Source: Fibrobacter sp.
GTDB taxonomy: Bacteria; Fibrobacterota; Fibrobacteria; Fibrobacterales; Fibrobacteraceae
Assembly: GCA_017642335.1 (NCBI GenBank)
Contig: JAGCPF010000042.1
Coordinates: 1-64,000 of the forward strand
Length of the DNA stretch: 64,000 nt
Direction: 5' to 3'
In this document: one piece after another, positions 1-5,819 of the stretch
Numbering within the stretch: the stretch's first letter is position 1
Layout: every line of letters starts with the position of its first letter
Program-made: the position numbers and the translations under genes
The notes under the pieces: model-generated
Databases searched by the model: none
Told to the model about the DNA's origin: nothing
Seen by the model: only the letters and a program-made list of their open reading frames with translations

Positions 1-1
1 A

Positions 2-205
2 AAGGTTCCTGTGTTTCCATCGAAAATTGTAGAGGATGTTTTCGAGGCGTTAAAAATCAATCCGAAGGCAAGGTTGTCTTGGCTTGCCGATAACCTTGGC
101 GTTAGCGAAAGAACAATCAAGCGAGCTGTAAACGACCTGAAAGAACTCGGCTACATAAATTCCGAACATTCCAAGGTAAAGGGCGTCTGGCAATTGTTGA
201 AATAA
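2..205 (+). CDS. Partial winged-helix C-terminus, probably of an AlbA_2-type regulator
   Basis: The frame is open to the left window edge, so this is the 3' end of a longer gene. The visible ~65 residues form a helix-turn-helix (LSWLADNLGVSERTIKRAV, then a wing ending KGVWQLLK). The closest comparison inside the window is the C-terminal winged helix of the Schlafen-AlbA/ATPase proteins at 18360-19889 and 19907-20783, which have the same 'not yet differentiated HTH then GxW' layout. DNA binding is inferred from the fold. The rest of the protein is outside the window, so the family assignment is tentative. Confidence 0.55.
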   Translation, partial: KVPVFPSKIVEDVFEALKINPKARLSWLADNLGVSERTIKRAVNDLKELGYINSEHSKVKGVWQLLK

Positions 206-231
206 GGAACAATAACCAAAGAGAGGAAAAA

Positions 232-279
232 ATGGACTATACATTTACAGAAAAAGAAGTTGAAATTAAAATTCCTTAA
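232..279 (+). pseudogene. 15-codon ORF with a ribosome-binding site, possibly a truncated gene start
   Basis: ATG at 232 follows a GAGAGG-like ribosome-binding site and is read for 15 codons (MDYTFTEKEVEIKIP) before TAA. The site is good but the product is very short, and the sequence just downstream belongs to a rhuM remnant on the other strand. It could be the 5' stump of a gene cut by rearrangement, or a real small peptide. No family is recognised. Confidence 0.25.
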
Positions 280-310
280 GAACCTGATTTGCCTAACGAC
301 CTTCTTTTTG

Positions 311-335
311 AACTAGTTCCAAAATGGAACTAGTT
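311..335. repeat. Palindrome with 11-bp arms
   Basis: Arm AACTAGTTCCA (311-321), 3-nt spacer, and its exact reverse complement at 325-335. It lies inside the rhuM remnant, where it encodes part of the segment reading TSSILELVQ. It has the same design (long exact arms, 0-5 nt spacer) as the other palindromes in this island. Confidence 0.8.
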
Positions 336-421
336 GCCGCTTCCTCTAACTCATGGGATTCTATGATGTTTTTGATGTGTTTTGTAATCGCTTGTCTCTG
401 AACATTGAACAATTCCGCCAT

Positions 422-499
422 TTGCACTACGTGCAATCGGCTGCAACTCGGTCATAAAATCAAGCAAGCTTGATTTTGCGACACTCGTTTTGCACGATT
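422..499 (-). repeat. 78-bp palindrome-bearing insertion inside the rhuM remnant
   Basis: The segment separates the codons for VWLTQAQ from those for MAELF, which are neighbours in RhuM proteins. It contains two palindromes: TTGCAC with a 3-nt spacer (422-436), and arm AAAATCAAGC with a 2-nt spacer (456-477). Nearly the same second palindrome (arm AAAATCAAGT, 1-nt spacer, 5612-5632) lies in the leader of the KilA-N gene at 4766-5563. The length is a multiple of three, but the insert carries a stop codon. Insertion is inferred from protein-family order, not from an uninterrupted copy. Confidence 0.6.
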
Positions 500-542
500 T
501 TGCGCCTGCGTAAGCCACACCGTCTCGCCCTCCATGAACGCG

Positions 543-1745
543 CTATTCGCCTTTTTTCCGAATGAGCCGTTTCGTAGTATGCATTTCCTTTTGCAGAAGG
601 CGCATGCGCTCTTCCAACAGTTCCTTCGAAGGCAACGCATCTTTGATGCGGATGTTGTTGTATGTCGCAACCCCCATCGGCGTGCCCAGCCCACGGAAAG
701 ACCACTGTACGTCGGTCGAATCCATGTTGGAACAAATCAGCAGCCCGATTGTCGGATTATCCTCGGGTGCCTTCAGCAACTCATCTACCGCGTTCACGTA
801 GAAGTTCAGCTTGCCGACAAATTCCGGTTCAAACGGCTTTGCCTTCAGTTCGCAGGCGACGAAACAGCGCAGGCGGATATGGTAAAACAGCAAGTCGATT
901 TTGCGGCTGCGCCCACCAACAAGTACCTCTTTTTGCCGTCCGATGAAGGCGAAACCAGTACCCATTTCGAGCAAGAGATCGGTGACATTCTTCGTAAGGG
1001 CTTCTTCCAGTTCAGCCTCGTCGTAAATTTCGTGACCAACAGTCGCAAAGCCGAAATCGTAGTTCTCTTTCAGCACATCTTGAACCAGTTTGCTCTGCAA
1101 ATCGGGCAGTTTTTCGGTAAAATTGTTGACAATCTTGCCTTGGTGGCTGTAAAGATCTGCCTTGATGCAGTTGATCAACGCAGCGCGGCTCATCCCTTGT
1201 TCCACAGTTTTTTTGATGTAAAACAGGGCCTCATCTACAGATTTGCATTTCGTGATAATTTCTACATGGTGACGCCAAGGGATACCGGCAAAGATTGCTG
1301 GTAATTCTGCACCAACTTGGTGCAGTTTTGCCATGTCTAATTCTGCAACAGGCTGTTGCAGTTTTTCTCTGTCAAGTCGGTTAGACTTAGTTTTGGCTAA
1401 TTCTCTACCAGCTTGGTAGAGAATTTGATTAGCCCCTTTCCGCGTATAGAAACAGTACCATTTCTTCATAAACCACAGATTCGACACTGAAAATCCGTCT
1501 GCATTAGGGAACTCCCGCCGCAAATCCAGGCTGAGCTGTTCCACGACTCCCGTACCCCAGCGCTCCTCGGCCTTTTTGCGCACCAAGTCGCGCCCCAGCA
1601 GCCAGTTGAACTGCAGTTTTTCGGCATTTACCTTGATGACCGCCTTTACCTGTGCCGAGCGGTAACGCTGCTTTAGTTCCGTAATCCAGTTGATGTAATC
1701 AGAATCAATATGGATATTGTGAGATTCAATCTTTCGATTGCTCAT
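543..1745 (-). CDS. DUF1016/YhcG-family PDDEXK nuclease-like protein (copy 1)
   Basis: A 400-residue protein with the two-part DUF1016 layout: an N-terminal helical DNA-binding-like domain (about residues 10-180, with WGTGVVEQLSLDLRREFP) and a C-terminal PD-(D/E)XK nuclease fold (about 220-370). The nuclease signature is visible as RKIDLLFYH followed by ACELKAK (the ExK pair). ATG at 1745 is chosen because AGAGAGG precedes it; upstream in-frame codons belong to the leader. The middle section (forward 1307-1425) contains three exact palindromes that are translated in frame. It is transcribed from a strong promoter at 2069-2097 through a long leader shared with the genes at 16649 and 18360. YhcG proteins occur in defence islands and beside restriction systems; the substrate is unknown. 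Confidence 0.85.
   Translation of the reverse strand: MSNRKIESHNIHIDSDYINWITELKQRYRSAQVKAVIKVNAEKLQFNWLLGRDLVRKKAEERWGTGVVEQLSLDLRREFPNADGFSVSNLWFMKKWYCFYTRKGANQILYQAGRELAKTKSNRLDREKLQQPVAELDMAKLHQVGAELPAIFAGIPWRHHVEIITKCKSVDEALFYIKKTVEQGMSRAALINCIKADLYSHQGKIVNNFTEKLPDLQSKLVQDVLKENYDFGFATVGHEIYDEAELEEALTKNVTDLLLEMGTGFAFIGRQKEVLVGGRSRKIDLLFYHIRLRCFVACELKAKPFEPEFVGKLNFYVNAVDELLKAPEDNPTIGLLICSNMDSTDVQWSFRGLGTPMGVATYNNIRIKDALPSKELLEERMRLLQKEMHTTKRLIRKKGE
1307..1425. repeat. Three in-frame palindromes inside yhcG copy 1
   Basis: Arms CTGCACCA (1307-1314/1318-1325), CTGCAACA (1343-1350/1354-1361) and AATTCTCTACCA (1399-1410/1414-1425), each exact and each with a 3-nt spacer. All three are read through without a stop, encoding a low-conservation stretch between the two YhcG domains. 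Arms differ between the three units but each is perfectly matched to its partner. Confidence 0.85.
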
Positions 1746-1835
1746 AAAAAACCTCTCTTTAATAACAATACGAAGGCGCAAATACGCAGACGCACAACGT
1801 ATGTTGAGCCTTAGCTTTCTAGTAGTTTTATTTGG

Positions 1836-2026
1836 GATGCTCTTGCGGTGCTGTTGGCGGGGGCTTTCCCCGGCGTTACCTGGTGCGGCTTTCGCCACAC
1901 ACTCGAGCAGGCTGCTTCTCCTGCCAGCTATCCAACAACATCAACAAGAAGGTTGATGAACCCCACCGCGGATGCACGTACGGGCCGCAAGGCCTATGCC
2001 GACTGTCGCAGGGATTGTCGTAATCT
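1836..2026 (-). repeat. Leader element copy 3 (upstream of yhcG copy 1)
   Basis: On the minus strand, from about 2026 leftwards, this matches the start of the leaders at 16365 and 18075 (ATTACGACAATCC, CAGTCGGCATAGGC, CCCGTA/C-GTGCATCCGCG, then a CTTCTTGT stretch). After about 100 nt the sequence diverges into a GC-rich section ending near 1836. A short frame starting with GTG and reading GFINLLVDVVG sits where the other two copies encode a 29-residue peptide. With its promoter it fills the 445-nt gap between yhcG and the gene at 2191. No protein-coding gene is convincing here. Confidence 0.7.
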
Positions 2027-2068
2027 CAAGTCAGGCGCACAAGAACGGATCTGTACGTCCGTTCACTA

Positions 2069-2097
2069 AATATACATCCTCGTGCGGCCCGTGTCAA
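2069..2097 (-). promoter_or_regulatory. Strong sigma70-type promoter for leader and yhcG copy 1
   Basis: On the minus strand, TTGACA (2092-2097), a 17-nt spacer and TATATT (2069-2074). The -35 is the full consensus and the spacing is optimal. The same promoter block, including flanking bases, recurs at 5720-5748 upstream of the KilA-N gene. Confidence 0.75.
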
Positions 2098-2136
2098 GAG
2101 ATTTCTCGAAAATTAATTGTACCGTTTTCGCCATAA

Positions 2137-2238
2137 TTTCCATGTCATTTTCTGTCACGCGCATTATCTATCTTTCGGGGCGGAGGCACTATGGAACACG
2201 ACACGTTCGGCGGCGCGATACTCGCATGGGTCAAGAGC
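2137..2238 (+). repeat. 102-bp direct repeat, copy A
   Basis: Covers the 5' untranslated region, ribosome-binding site and first 16 codons of the gene at 2191. Copy B is at 4646-4747, same length, same orientation and only a few base differences. The two copies bracket the toxin-antitoxin, ORF6N and palindrome-cluster block. Confidence 0.85.
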
Positions 2239-2523
2239 GCAAAGGCGTTCCTGAAAATTCAGGCGGGCACGGGCGACAACCTGCTCGAAGACGACATCCG
2301 GGAAGGGTTCTCCGATTATTGCCTATGGTCCACGTTCCGGCCGGAATGCATCGACATCGACGGCGAACTCGACATGGAATGCCTGGACAGCGGCATGGTC
2401 CTGTTCAGGGAAAGCTGCACCCCGCAAGCGGCGCTGGAATCGAGCTACCAGCAAGCCTTCGGCACTGACTTCGACAGAAACGACGTCATAATCCTGATGC
2501 GCGGGAATGACGAACAGCCTTGA
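2191..2523 (+). CDS. Hypothetical acidic protein, 110 residues
   Basis: ATG at 2191 follows GGAGG at an ideal distance. The product (MEHDTFGGAILAWVKSAKA...) is acidic, with no signal peptide or membrane segment, and I do not recognise the family. The last ~12 codons overlap the convergent end of the broken PIN gene, so the C-terminus may be a fusion rather than native. A second, truncated start of this same gene (with its leader) is at 4646-4753, showing that this locus has been duplicated. The function is unknown. Confidence 0.55.
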   Translation: MEHDTFGGAILAWVKSAKAFLKIQAGTGDNLLEDDIREGFSDYCLWSTFRPECIDIDGELDMECLDSGMVLFRESCTPQAALESSYQQAFGTDFDRNDVIILMRGNDEQP

Positions 2524-3005
2524 TTTCGGCCTCGATTTCCTCTTCGCTCATCCCAGCAGTCCCGTTCTTGTGGGCTTCGTCATTGAGTGCATACAAGGCT
2601 TGCATCAGTTTGGAAGTGTCATAATCAATGCTAGGTTCATTTACAATAAATCCAGATGGAGCGGGCTTAATCAATTCGTAAAAATCCTTGGGCGATATTG
2701 CAAAAGGGCATCCTGGAAAATGTTTTAAATTCCCCGTCACAAGAAAGGCTTTCTTATCCTGATGAGCGAAAGCAACATCGTAGAAAATCTTGTCATCCAT
2801 ATCTGGCAAAACAACACCAGACTCTTTTACCGGCTCATTGACCGCGTATTTTGAAATCTCGTCAATAAAAGAATTCTGATAATCTAACGAGAAATTAAAT
2901 TTTTCCCTTTGTAGGACTTCCCGATATTCCTCAATAATATTGTTGTCAATAATGGGAATATACTTCTTTTGGGCAATGCCTAGTATCAACGACTGCGTAC
3001 ACCAT
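2486..3005 (-). pseudogene. PIN-domain toxin, N-terminus deleted and out of frame
   Basis: The main frame (leftwards from about 2987) reads ILGIAQKKYIPIIDNN, EEYREVLQREKF and VLPDMDDKIFYDVA, typical of PIN-family RNase toxins of toxin-antitoxin pairs. The first codons survive in another frame: ATG at 3005 overlaps the antitoxin end and reads MVYAVVDT, the standard PIN start with its first catalytic Asp, then leaves frame. Roughly 15-25 residues between VVDT and ILGIAQ are missing and the frame is shifted. The C-terminus carries a copy of the antitoxin's own tail (LMQALYALNDEAHKNGTAGM and following). Probably inactive, leaving the antitoxin as an orphan. Confidence 0.75.
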
Positions 3006-3312
3006 GTTTCTTTTTCCTCTCGGCCCTAGCCGCCTTGATCTCGGCTTCGATTTCCTCCTCGCTCATCCCGGCGGTTCCGTTCTTGTGGGCCTCGTCGTTG
3101 AGCGCGTACAGGGCTTGCATCAGCCGACTGTTGTCTTGCGTGGTGGCAGAAGGGATTTCGTTCACGTTGAACGGAAGTCCCCTCTCGATGATAGCCCGCT
3201 TGAAGAAAATACGGACCGCGGTTGGAATGTCCATCCCGAGCCTTTCGAACAGGTCGCTCACCTCGTTCTTGAGATTATCGTCTACGCGGATTTGTAGAAT
3301 TGACATTGCCAT
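2986..3312 (-). CDS. DinJ/RelB-type ribbon-helix-helix antitoxin
   Basis: ATG at 3312 has GAGG five bases upstream. Residues 1-45 (ILQIRVDDNLKNEVSDLFE, then GMDIPTAVRIFFKRAI) are a DinJ/RelB ribbon-helix-helix that would bind operator DNA and pair with a toxin. The tail (LMQALYALNDEAHKNGTAGM, EEEIEAEIKAARAERKKKHG) is the toxin-neutralising part. The last few residues (VRSR) come from readthrough into the damaged toxin start. The partner PIN gene overlaps its 3' end, the usual arrangement, but is broken. Such antitoxins usually repress their own operon; no operator was identified. Confidence 0.85.
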   Translation of the reverse strand: MAMSILQIRVDDNLKNEVSDLFERLGMDIPTAVRIFFKRAIIERGLPFNVNEIPSATTQDNSRLMQALYALNDEAHKNGTAGMSEEEIEAEIKAARAERKKKHGVRSR

Positions 3313-3401
3313 ATGTGCCTCGCAGTTGATACAACTACAAAATATAATATAAACAACGTGTAAAAGCAACTGTTTTTCATTTTTGCCACCCTTTCATGGG
3401 C

Positions 3402-3426
3402 AACTTGTAAATACCCCTTACAAGTT
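3402..3426 (-). terminator. Hairpin at the end of the ORF6N gene
   Basis: Arm AACTTGTAA (3402-3410), 7-nt loop, exact partner at 3418-3426. The stop codon of the shifted ORF6N frame (3418-3420) lies inside the right arm. It lacks a clear T-run, so termination is uncertain and it may belong to the island's palindrome family. Confidence 0.4.
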
Positions 3427-4045
3427 GATGTGCTCATCTCGGCTGCTGTTCTCCAGCTCAATCCGTTTTTCTTCCGACTTCTTTAGCACCTCGTCCAGCG
3501 TGAATTCTTCCTTGCTAAAGAAAAACGTGTTCGTGTTCCAGCAAGCGAGCGTCCTGCTCGAGCATTTTTGACTCCACATTGGACAGGCGGTTGACCAGAC
3601 CGCCGTTCCGGAGCAGGATATGCCGCATCTCGACGAAAGCATCCATGATTTGGATGGTCGCCGTGATGGCCGTGTCGCTATGCAGAACAGAAGCAAGCAT
3701 GGCAATCCCCTGTTCTGTGAAGGCGAATGGCAAATATTGTCGACCACCGCGAGTTTCCTTTTTTGAAGTCACAATTTGTGACCTCAAACTTTCGCTCTTC
3801 TTTGAGGTCGCAAATTGCGACCTCAAAACTAAAAATTCGTCTTTTTCGAGCTGAAAACAAAATCTTTCAGGGAATTTCCTTGGATTTCGCCTAACAGCCT
3901 CATTGATACGCTTCGTTTCCACCCCGTAGAGTGTCGCCAGGTCGCGGTCCAACATAACCTGTTTATCTCGGATGACAAGAATTTGCCGGGTAATCGGCAT
4001 GTCTTCGACAGTTGGTTCTAGCGGTTTTTCCTCGATTTTTCTCAT
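3418..4045 (-). pseudogene. ORF6N-domain protein with a 3' frameshift and two internal palindromes
   Basis: From ATG at 4045 the protein has the complete ORF6N domain (residues ~15-130: VMLDRDLATLYGVETKRINE, NPRKFPERFCFQL, YLPFAFTEQGIAMLASVL), a DNA-binding module of phage and mobile-element regulators. The frame stops at 3515 after LLEHEHVFL, while another frame continues with FSKEEFTLDEVLKKSEEKR to 3418, so a frameshift near 3520-3540 has split off the last ~35 residues. Between the FCFQL and YLPFAFTEQG motifs there are two copies of an LRSQ-x-x-TSKK peptide, each encoded by a palindrome (3762-3788 and 3801-3827). The ORF6N domain itself is intact, so a shortened protein could still be made. 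Confidence 0.75.
3762..3827. repeat. Two translated palindromes in the ORF6N gene
   Basis: Unit 1: arm TTTGAAGTCACAA (3762-3774), 1-nt spacer, partner 3776-3788 with one mismatch. Unit 2: arm TTTGAGGTCGCAA (3801-3813), 1-nt spacer, exact partner 3815-3827. Both share the GTC(A/G)CAA core with units of the cluster at 4072-4621 and with the leader palindromes at 16619 and 18329. Confidence 0.9.
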
Positions 4046-4071
4046 ACAATCGGCATTGAATTAACCCATAT

Positions 4072-4621
4072 GTTCCAAAAAGGAACCTGTGCAATTTTTG
4101 CACAAGTTGCCCCCGTCCCAACTTGAAGTCAAAATTTTTGACTTCAAGATTTATGTTTAAAGTCGCAATTTGCGACTTTAAAGATGGCGTCTTTTATAAG
4201 GTCACAAATTGTGACCTTAAAGCGGCTTATTGGTTTTACGGGTTTGTCTGGGTTTGCAATTTGCAAAAAATGCAAATTGCCCTTTTCTTCGCTGATCACA
4301 GATTGAACTGTCGCAAAATTTGCGACAGTTACCCCCTCGAATTCGAGAGGTTTAAAATCATAAATGGAAAAGTAATGTGCAAGATTTGCACATGTGATAG
4401 ATTCACCTCAACTTGAAGTCAAAATTTTTGACCTCAAGTTGCCTTTTTGCTCGAAATCGCTCTTTTTCGACGAATTTCGCAGATTCTAAGGTCAATTTTT
4501 TTGACCTTGAACGTCGCTGGTCAACTTGAAGTCGCAATCTGCGACATCAAGATTGTTCATCGTCTAAAGTCACAAATTGTGACTTTAAAGCCATTTGGAA
4601 ATCGCAAAATGCGATTTCCAA
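4072..4621. repeat. Dense cluster of about 13 palindromes with variable arms
   Basis: No gene is convincing in 4046-4699. Instead palindromes follow one another: 4072-4086 (GTTCC), 4088-4104 (TGTGCAA), 4122-4148 (CTTGAAGTCAAAA), 4156-4182 (TTTAAAGTCGCAA), 4197-4219 (TAAGGTCACAA), 4256-4280 (GCAATTTGCA), 4306-4330 (AACTGTCGCAAA), 4336-4347 (CTCGAATTCGAG), 4375-4393 (ATGTGCAA), 4411-4439 (one mismatch), 4488-4508 (AAGGTCAA), 4525-4551 (one mismatch), 4565-4587 (TAAAGTCACAA) and 4595-4621 (TTGGAAATCGCA). Arms are 5-14 bp with 0-5 nt spacers. Most share a CAAA/TTTG centre, but the outer arms differ from unit to unit while staying paired. Read as protein, pieces resemble the palindromic segments of the ORF6N and KilA-N genes. 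Confidence 0.9.
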
Positions 4622-4645
4622 TTTTGCGCATCTATTTCAGGCTTC

Positions 4646-4747
4646 TTTCCATGTCATTTTCTGTCGCTAGTATTATCTATCTTTCGGGGCGGAGGCACTA
4701 TGGAAAACGACTCGTTCGGCGGCGCGATACTCGCATGGGTCAAGAGC
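4646..4747 (+). repeat. 102-bp direct repeat, copy B
   Basis: Near-identical to 2137-2238, including the ribosome-binding site and the first 16 codons. After the repeat the sequence goes straight to a stop codon and the end of the convergent KilA-N gene, so recombination or insertion has joined unrelated DNA here. Confidence 0.85.
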
Positions 4748-4753
4748 CCCTAA
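4700..4753 (+). pseudogene. Truncated 17-codon copy of the gene at 2191
   Basis: ATG at 4700 with the same GGAGG site reads MENDSFGGAILAWVKSP and stops. It matches the N-terminus of the 110-residue protein at 2191-2523 (two substitutions before the break point). Confidence 0.75.
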
Positions 4754-4765
4754 AACCTTATTAGC

Positions 4766-5563
4766 TTATTTCAACAACTTGTTTTCCCCAATCGACTCCA
4801 GTACGGTCATCTGCGAAATCGCTATCTGGTTCAGCTTTTGCAGCCTTTCGGGCTGCGGCAGCCCTTCCTTAATCAATACGGAATTCAGCGATTCCATATT
4901 CGAAAGGCAAATCAGCTGGTTTACCGTCGCATAGTCGCGGACATTTCCCTGCAAGTCGGCATGGGCATCGCGCCATTCCTTCGCGGTAAAGCCAAACAGG
5001 GCGACGTTCAAAACGTCTGCCTCGCTTGCATAAACCATGCTCATCTGCTGCTTCGAAAGCGTCGCGGGAATCAAGTTTTGCTTGATTGCGTCCGTATGGA
5101 TATGGTAGTTGATTTTTGACAGTTCTCGCCGCACGGACCAGCCCAATTGAGCCTGTTCTGCAGCCTTGAGACGCTGGTATTCGTGAATGAGAAGTAGATG
5201 AAATCGTGGACTAATCCACATTCCGAAATGATAGGCGATATCCCTATGGGCGAATGTTCCCCCATATCGGCCTGTTTTTGCCACTATGCCAAGGGCATTA
5301 GTGGAAAGTATCCATTGTTTTGTCGAAAGGACGAAATTGTTGCTTCCTGCCATATTTTTAATTGTACCGAATTCGGTATAATTAAAATCTGGATTGTAGA
5401 GGGACTCCCACTCACCCAAATATTCGATTGTACTTTTGGTGCTAAGCCATTTGAAAATAATGTGTTCCTGCATTTGGCTACGAGCCATATCTGTTAGCGA
5501 GATGTAATCCTCGTTCCCGATTCTCTGCACCGAAATCTCGGCATCCATTACCTTTATCTTCAT
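4766..5563 (-). CDS. KilA-N domain protein
   Basis: A 265-residue protein with a KilA-N DNA-binding domain over about residues 1-130 (ISLTDMARSQ, HIIFKWLSTKSTIEYLGEWE, STNALGIVAKTGRYGGTFAH, DIAYHFGMWISPRFHLLLIH) followed by a helical C-terminal half containing a DUF-like region (NVALFGFTAKEWRDAHADL). KilA-N proteins are typical of phage and island antirepressors. ATG at 5563 is preceded by AAAGGAG. A 32-bp near-perfect palindrome lies inside the domain (5356-5387) and encodes NYTEFGTIK. It has its own consensus promoter at 5720-5748. The gene appears intact; its target is unknown. Confidence 0.85.
   Translation of the reverse strand: MKIKVMDAEISVQRIGNEDYISLTDMARSQMQEHIIFKWLSTKSTIEYLGEWESLYNPDFNYTEFGTIKNMAGSNNFVLSTKQWILSTNALGIVAKTGRYGGTFAHRDIAYHFGMWISPRFHLLLIHEYQRLKAAEQAQLGWSVRRELSKINYHIHTDAIKQNLIPATLSKQQMSMVYASEADVLNVALFGFTAKEWRDAHADLQGNVRDYATVNQLICLSNMESLNSVLIKEGLPQPERLQKLNQIAISQMTVLESIGENKLLK
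5356..5387. repeat. 32-bp spacerless palindrome inside the KilA-N gene
   Basis: Arms of 16 bp (5356-5371 and 5372-5387) with a single mismatch and no spacer, centred on GAATTC. It is translated in frame. The cluster unit at 4336-4347 (CTCGAATTCGAG) shares the GAATTC centre and encodes LEFER, a common KilA-N sequence at this position. Confidence 0.85.
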
Positions 5564-5611
5564 CTTTCACTCCTTTGACGCCTATGGCGTCCGTGGCATC
5601 GGCTCAGAAAT

Positions 5612-5632
5612 AAAATCAAGTAACTTGATTTT
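5612..5632. repeat. Palindrome in the KilA-N leader
   Basis: Arm AAAATCAAGT (5612-5621), one spacer base, exact partner 5623-5632. It is the near twin of 456-477 in the rhuM insertion; the bases at the centre differ but remain complementary. Confidence 0.85.
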
Positions 5633-5719
5633 GCTTCATTCGCCTCGCACACTTTTGCTGCGGACAAGCGTAAAACCGCAACTTTTTGAAATTTTGAGCA
5701 CTAGAACATTTGTTCACTG

Positions 5720-5748
5720 AATATACATCCTCGCGCGGCCCCTGTCAA
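5720..5748 (-). promoter_or_regulatory. Strong sigma70-type promoter for the KilA-N gene
   Basis: On the minus strand, TTGACA (5743-5748), 17-nt spacer, TATATT (5720-5725). The roughly 50-bp block around it is nearly the same as 2060-2110. The leader to the gene start at 5563 is about 150 nt and includes the palindrome at 5612-5632 and a GACGCC/GGCGTC hairpin near 5577-5593. Confidence 0.75.
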
Positions 5749-5819
5749 GAGATTTCTCATTTTTTTTTGAACAATGAAATGTCACAAATTGTCACTCCGC
5801 CGGATCTATATTTCCGTCC

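Larger units (their letters stand above)
293..535 (-). pseudogene. RhuM-family (virulence RhuM-like) protein remnant, interrupted
   Basis: Reading leftwards from 535, MEGETVWLTQAQ is the typical RhuM opening and MAELFNVQRQAITKHIKNI (from 421 leftwards) is its helix-turn-helix. The two halves should be adjacent, but 78 bp (422-499) lie between them and bring an in-frame stop. The gene also ends early, after LELVQKEGR at 293, so about two thirds of a normal RhuM protein is missing. RhuM-like proteins are common passengers of mobile islands; their function is poorly known. The fragment starts right after the stop of the yhcG gene at 543, suggesting it was once co-transcribed with it. Almost certainly not functional. 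Confidence 0.7.

Noticed and set aside
4072..4621. CRISPR array as an explanation for the palindrome cluster
   Set aside because: There is no constant repeat with unique spacers; units differ in sequence and are adjacent or irregularly spaced, and no cas gene is present.
4123..4764. Two ORFs of about 100 codons across the palindrome cluster
   Set aside because: Their codons are made of palindrome units (repeated AICDFK, TNCDLK-like peptides); no ribosome-binding site or family. Treated as non-coding repeat DNA.
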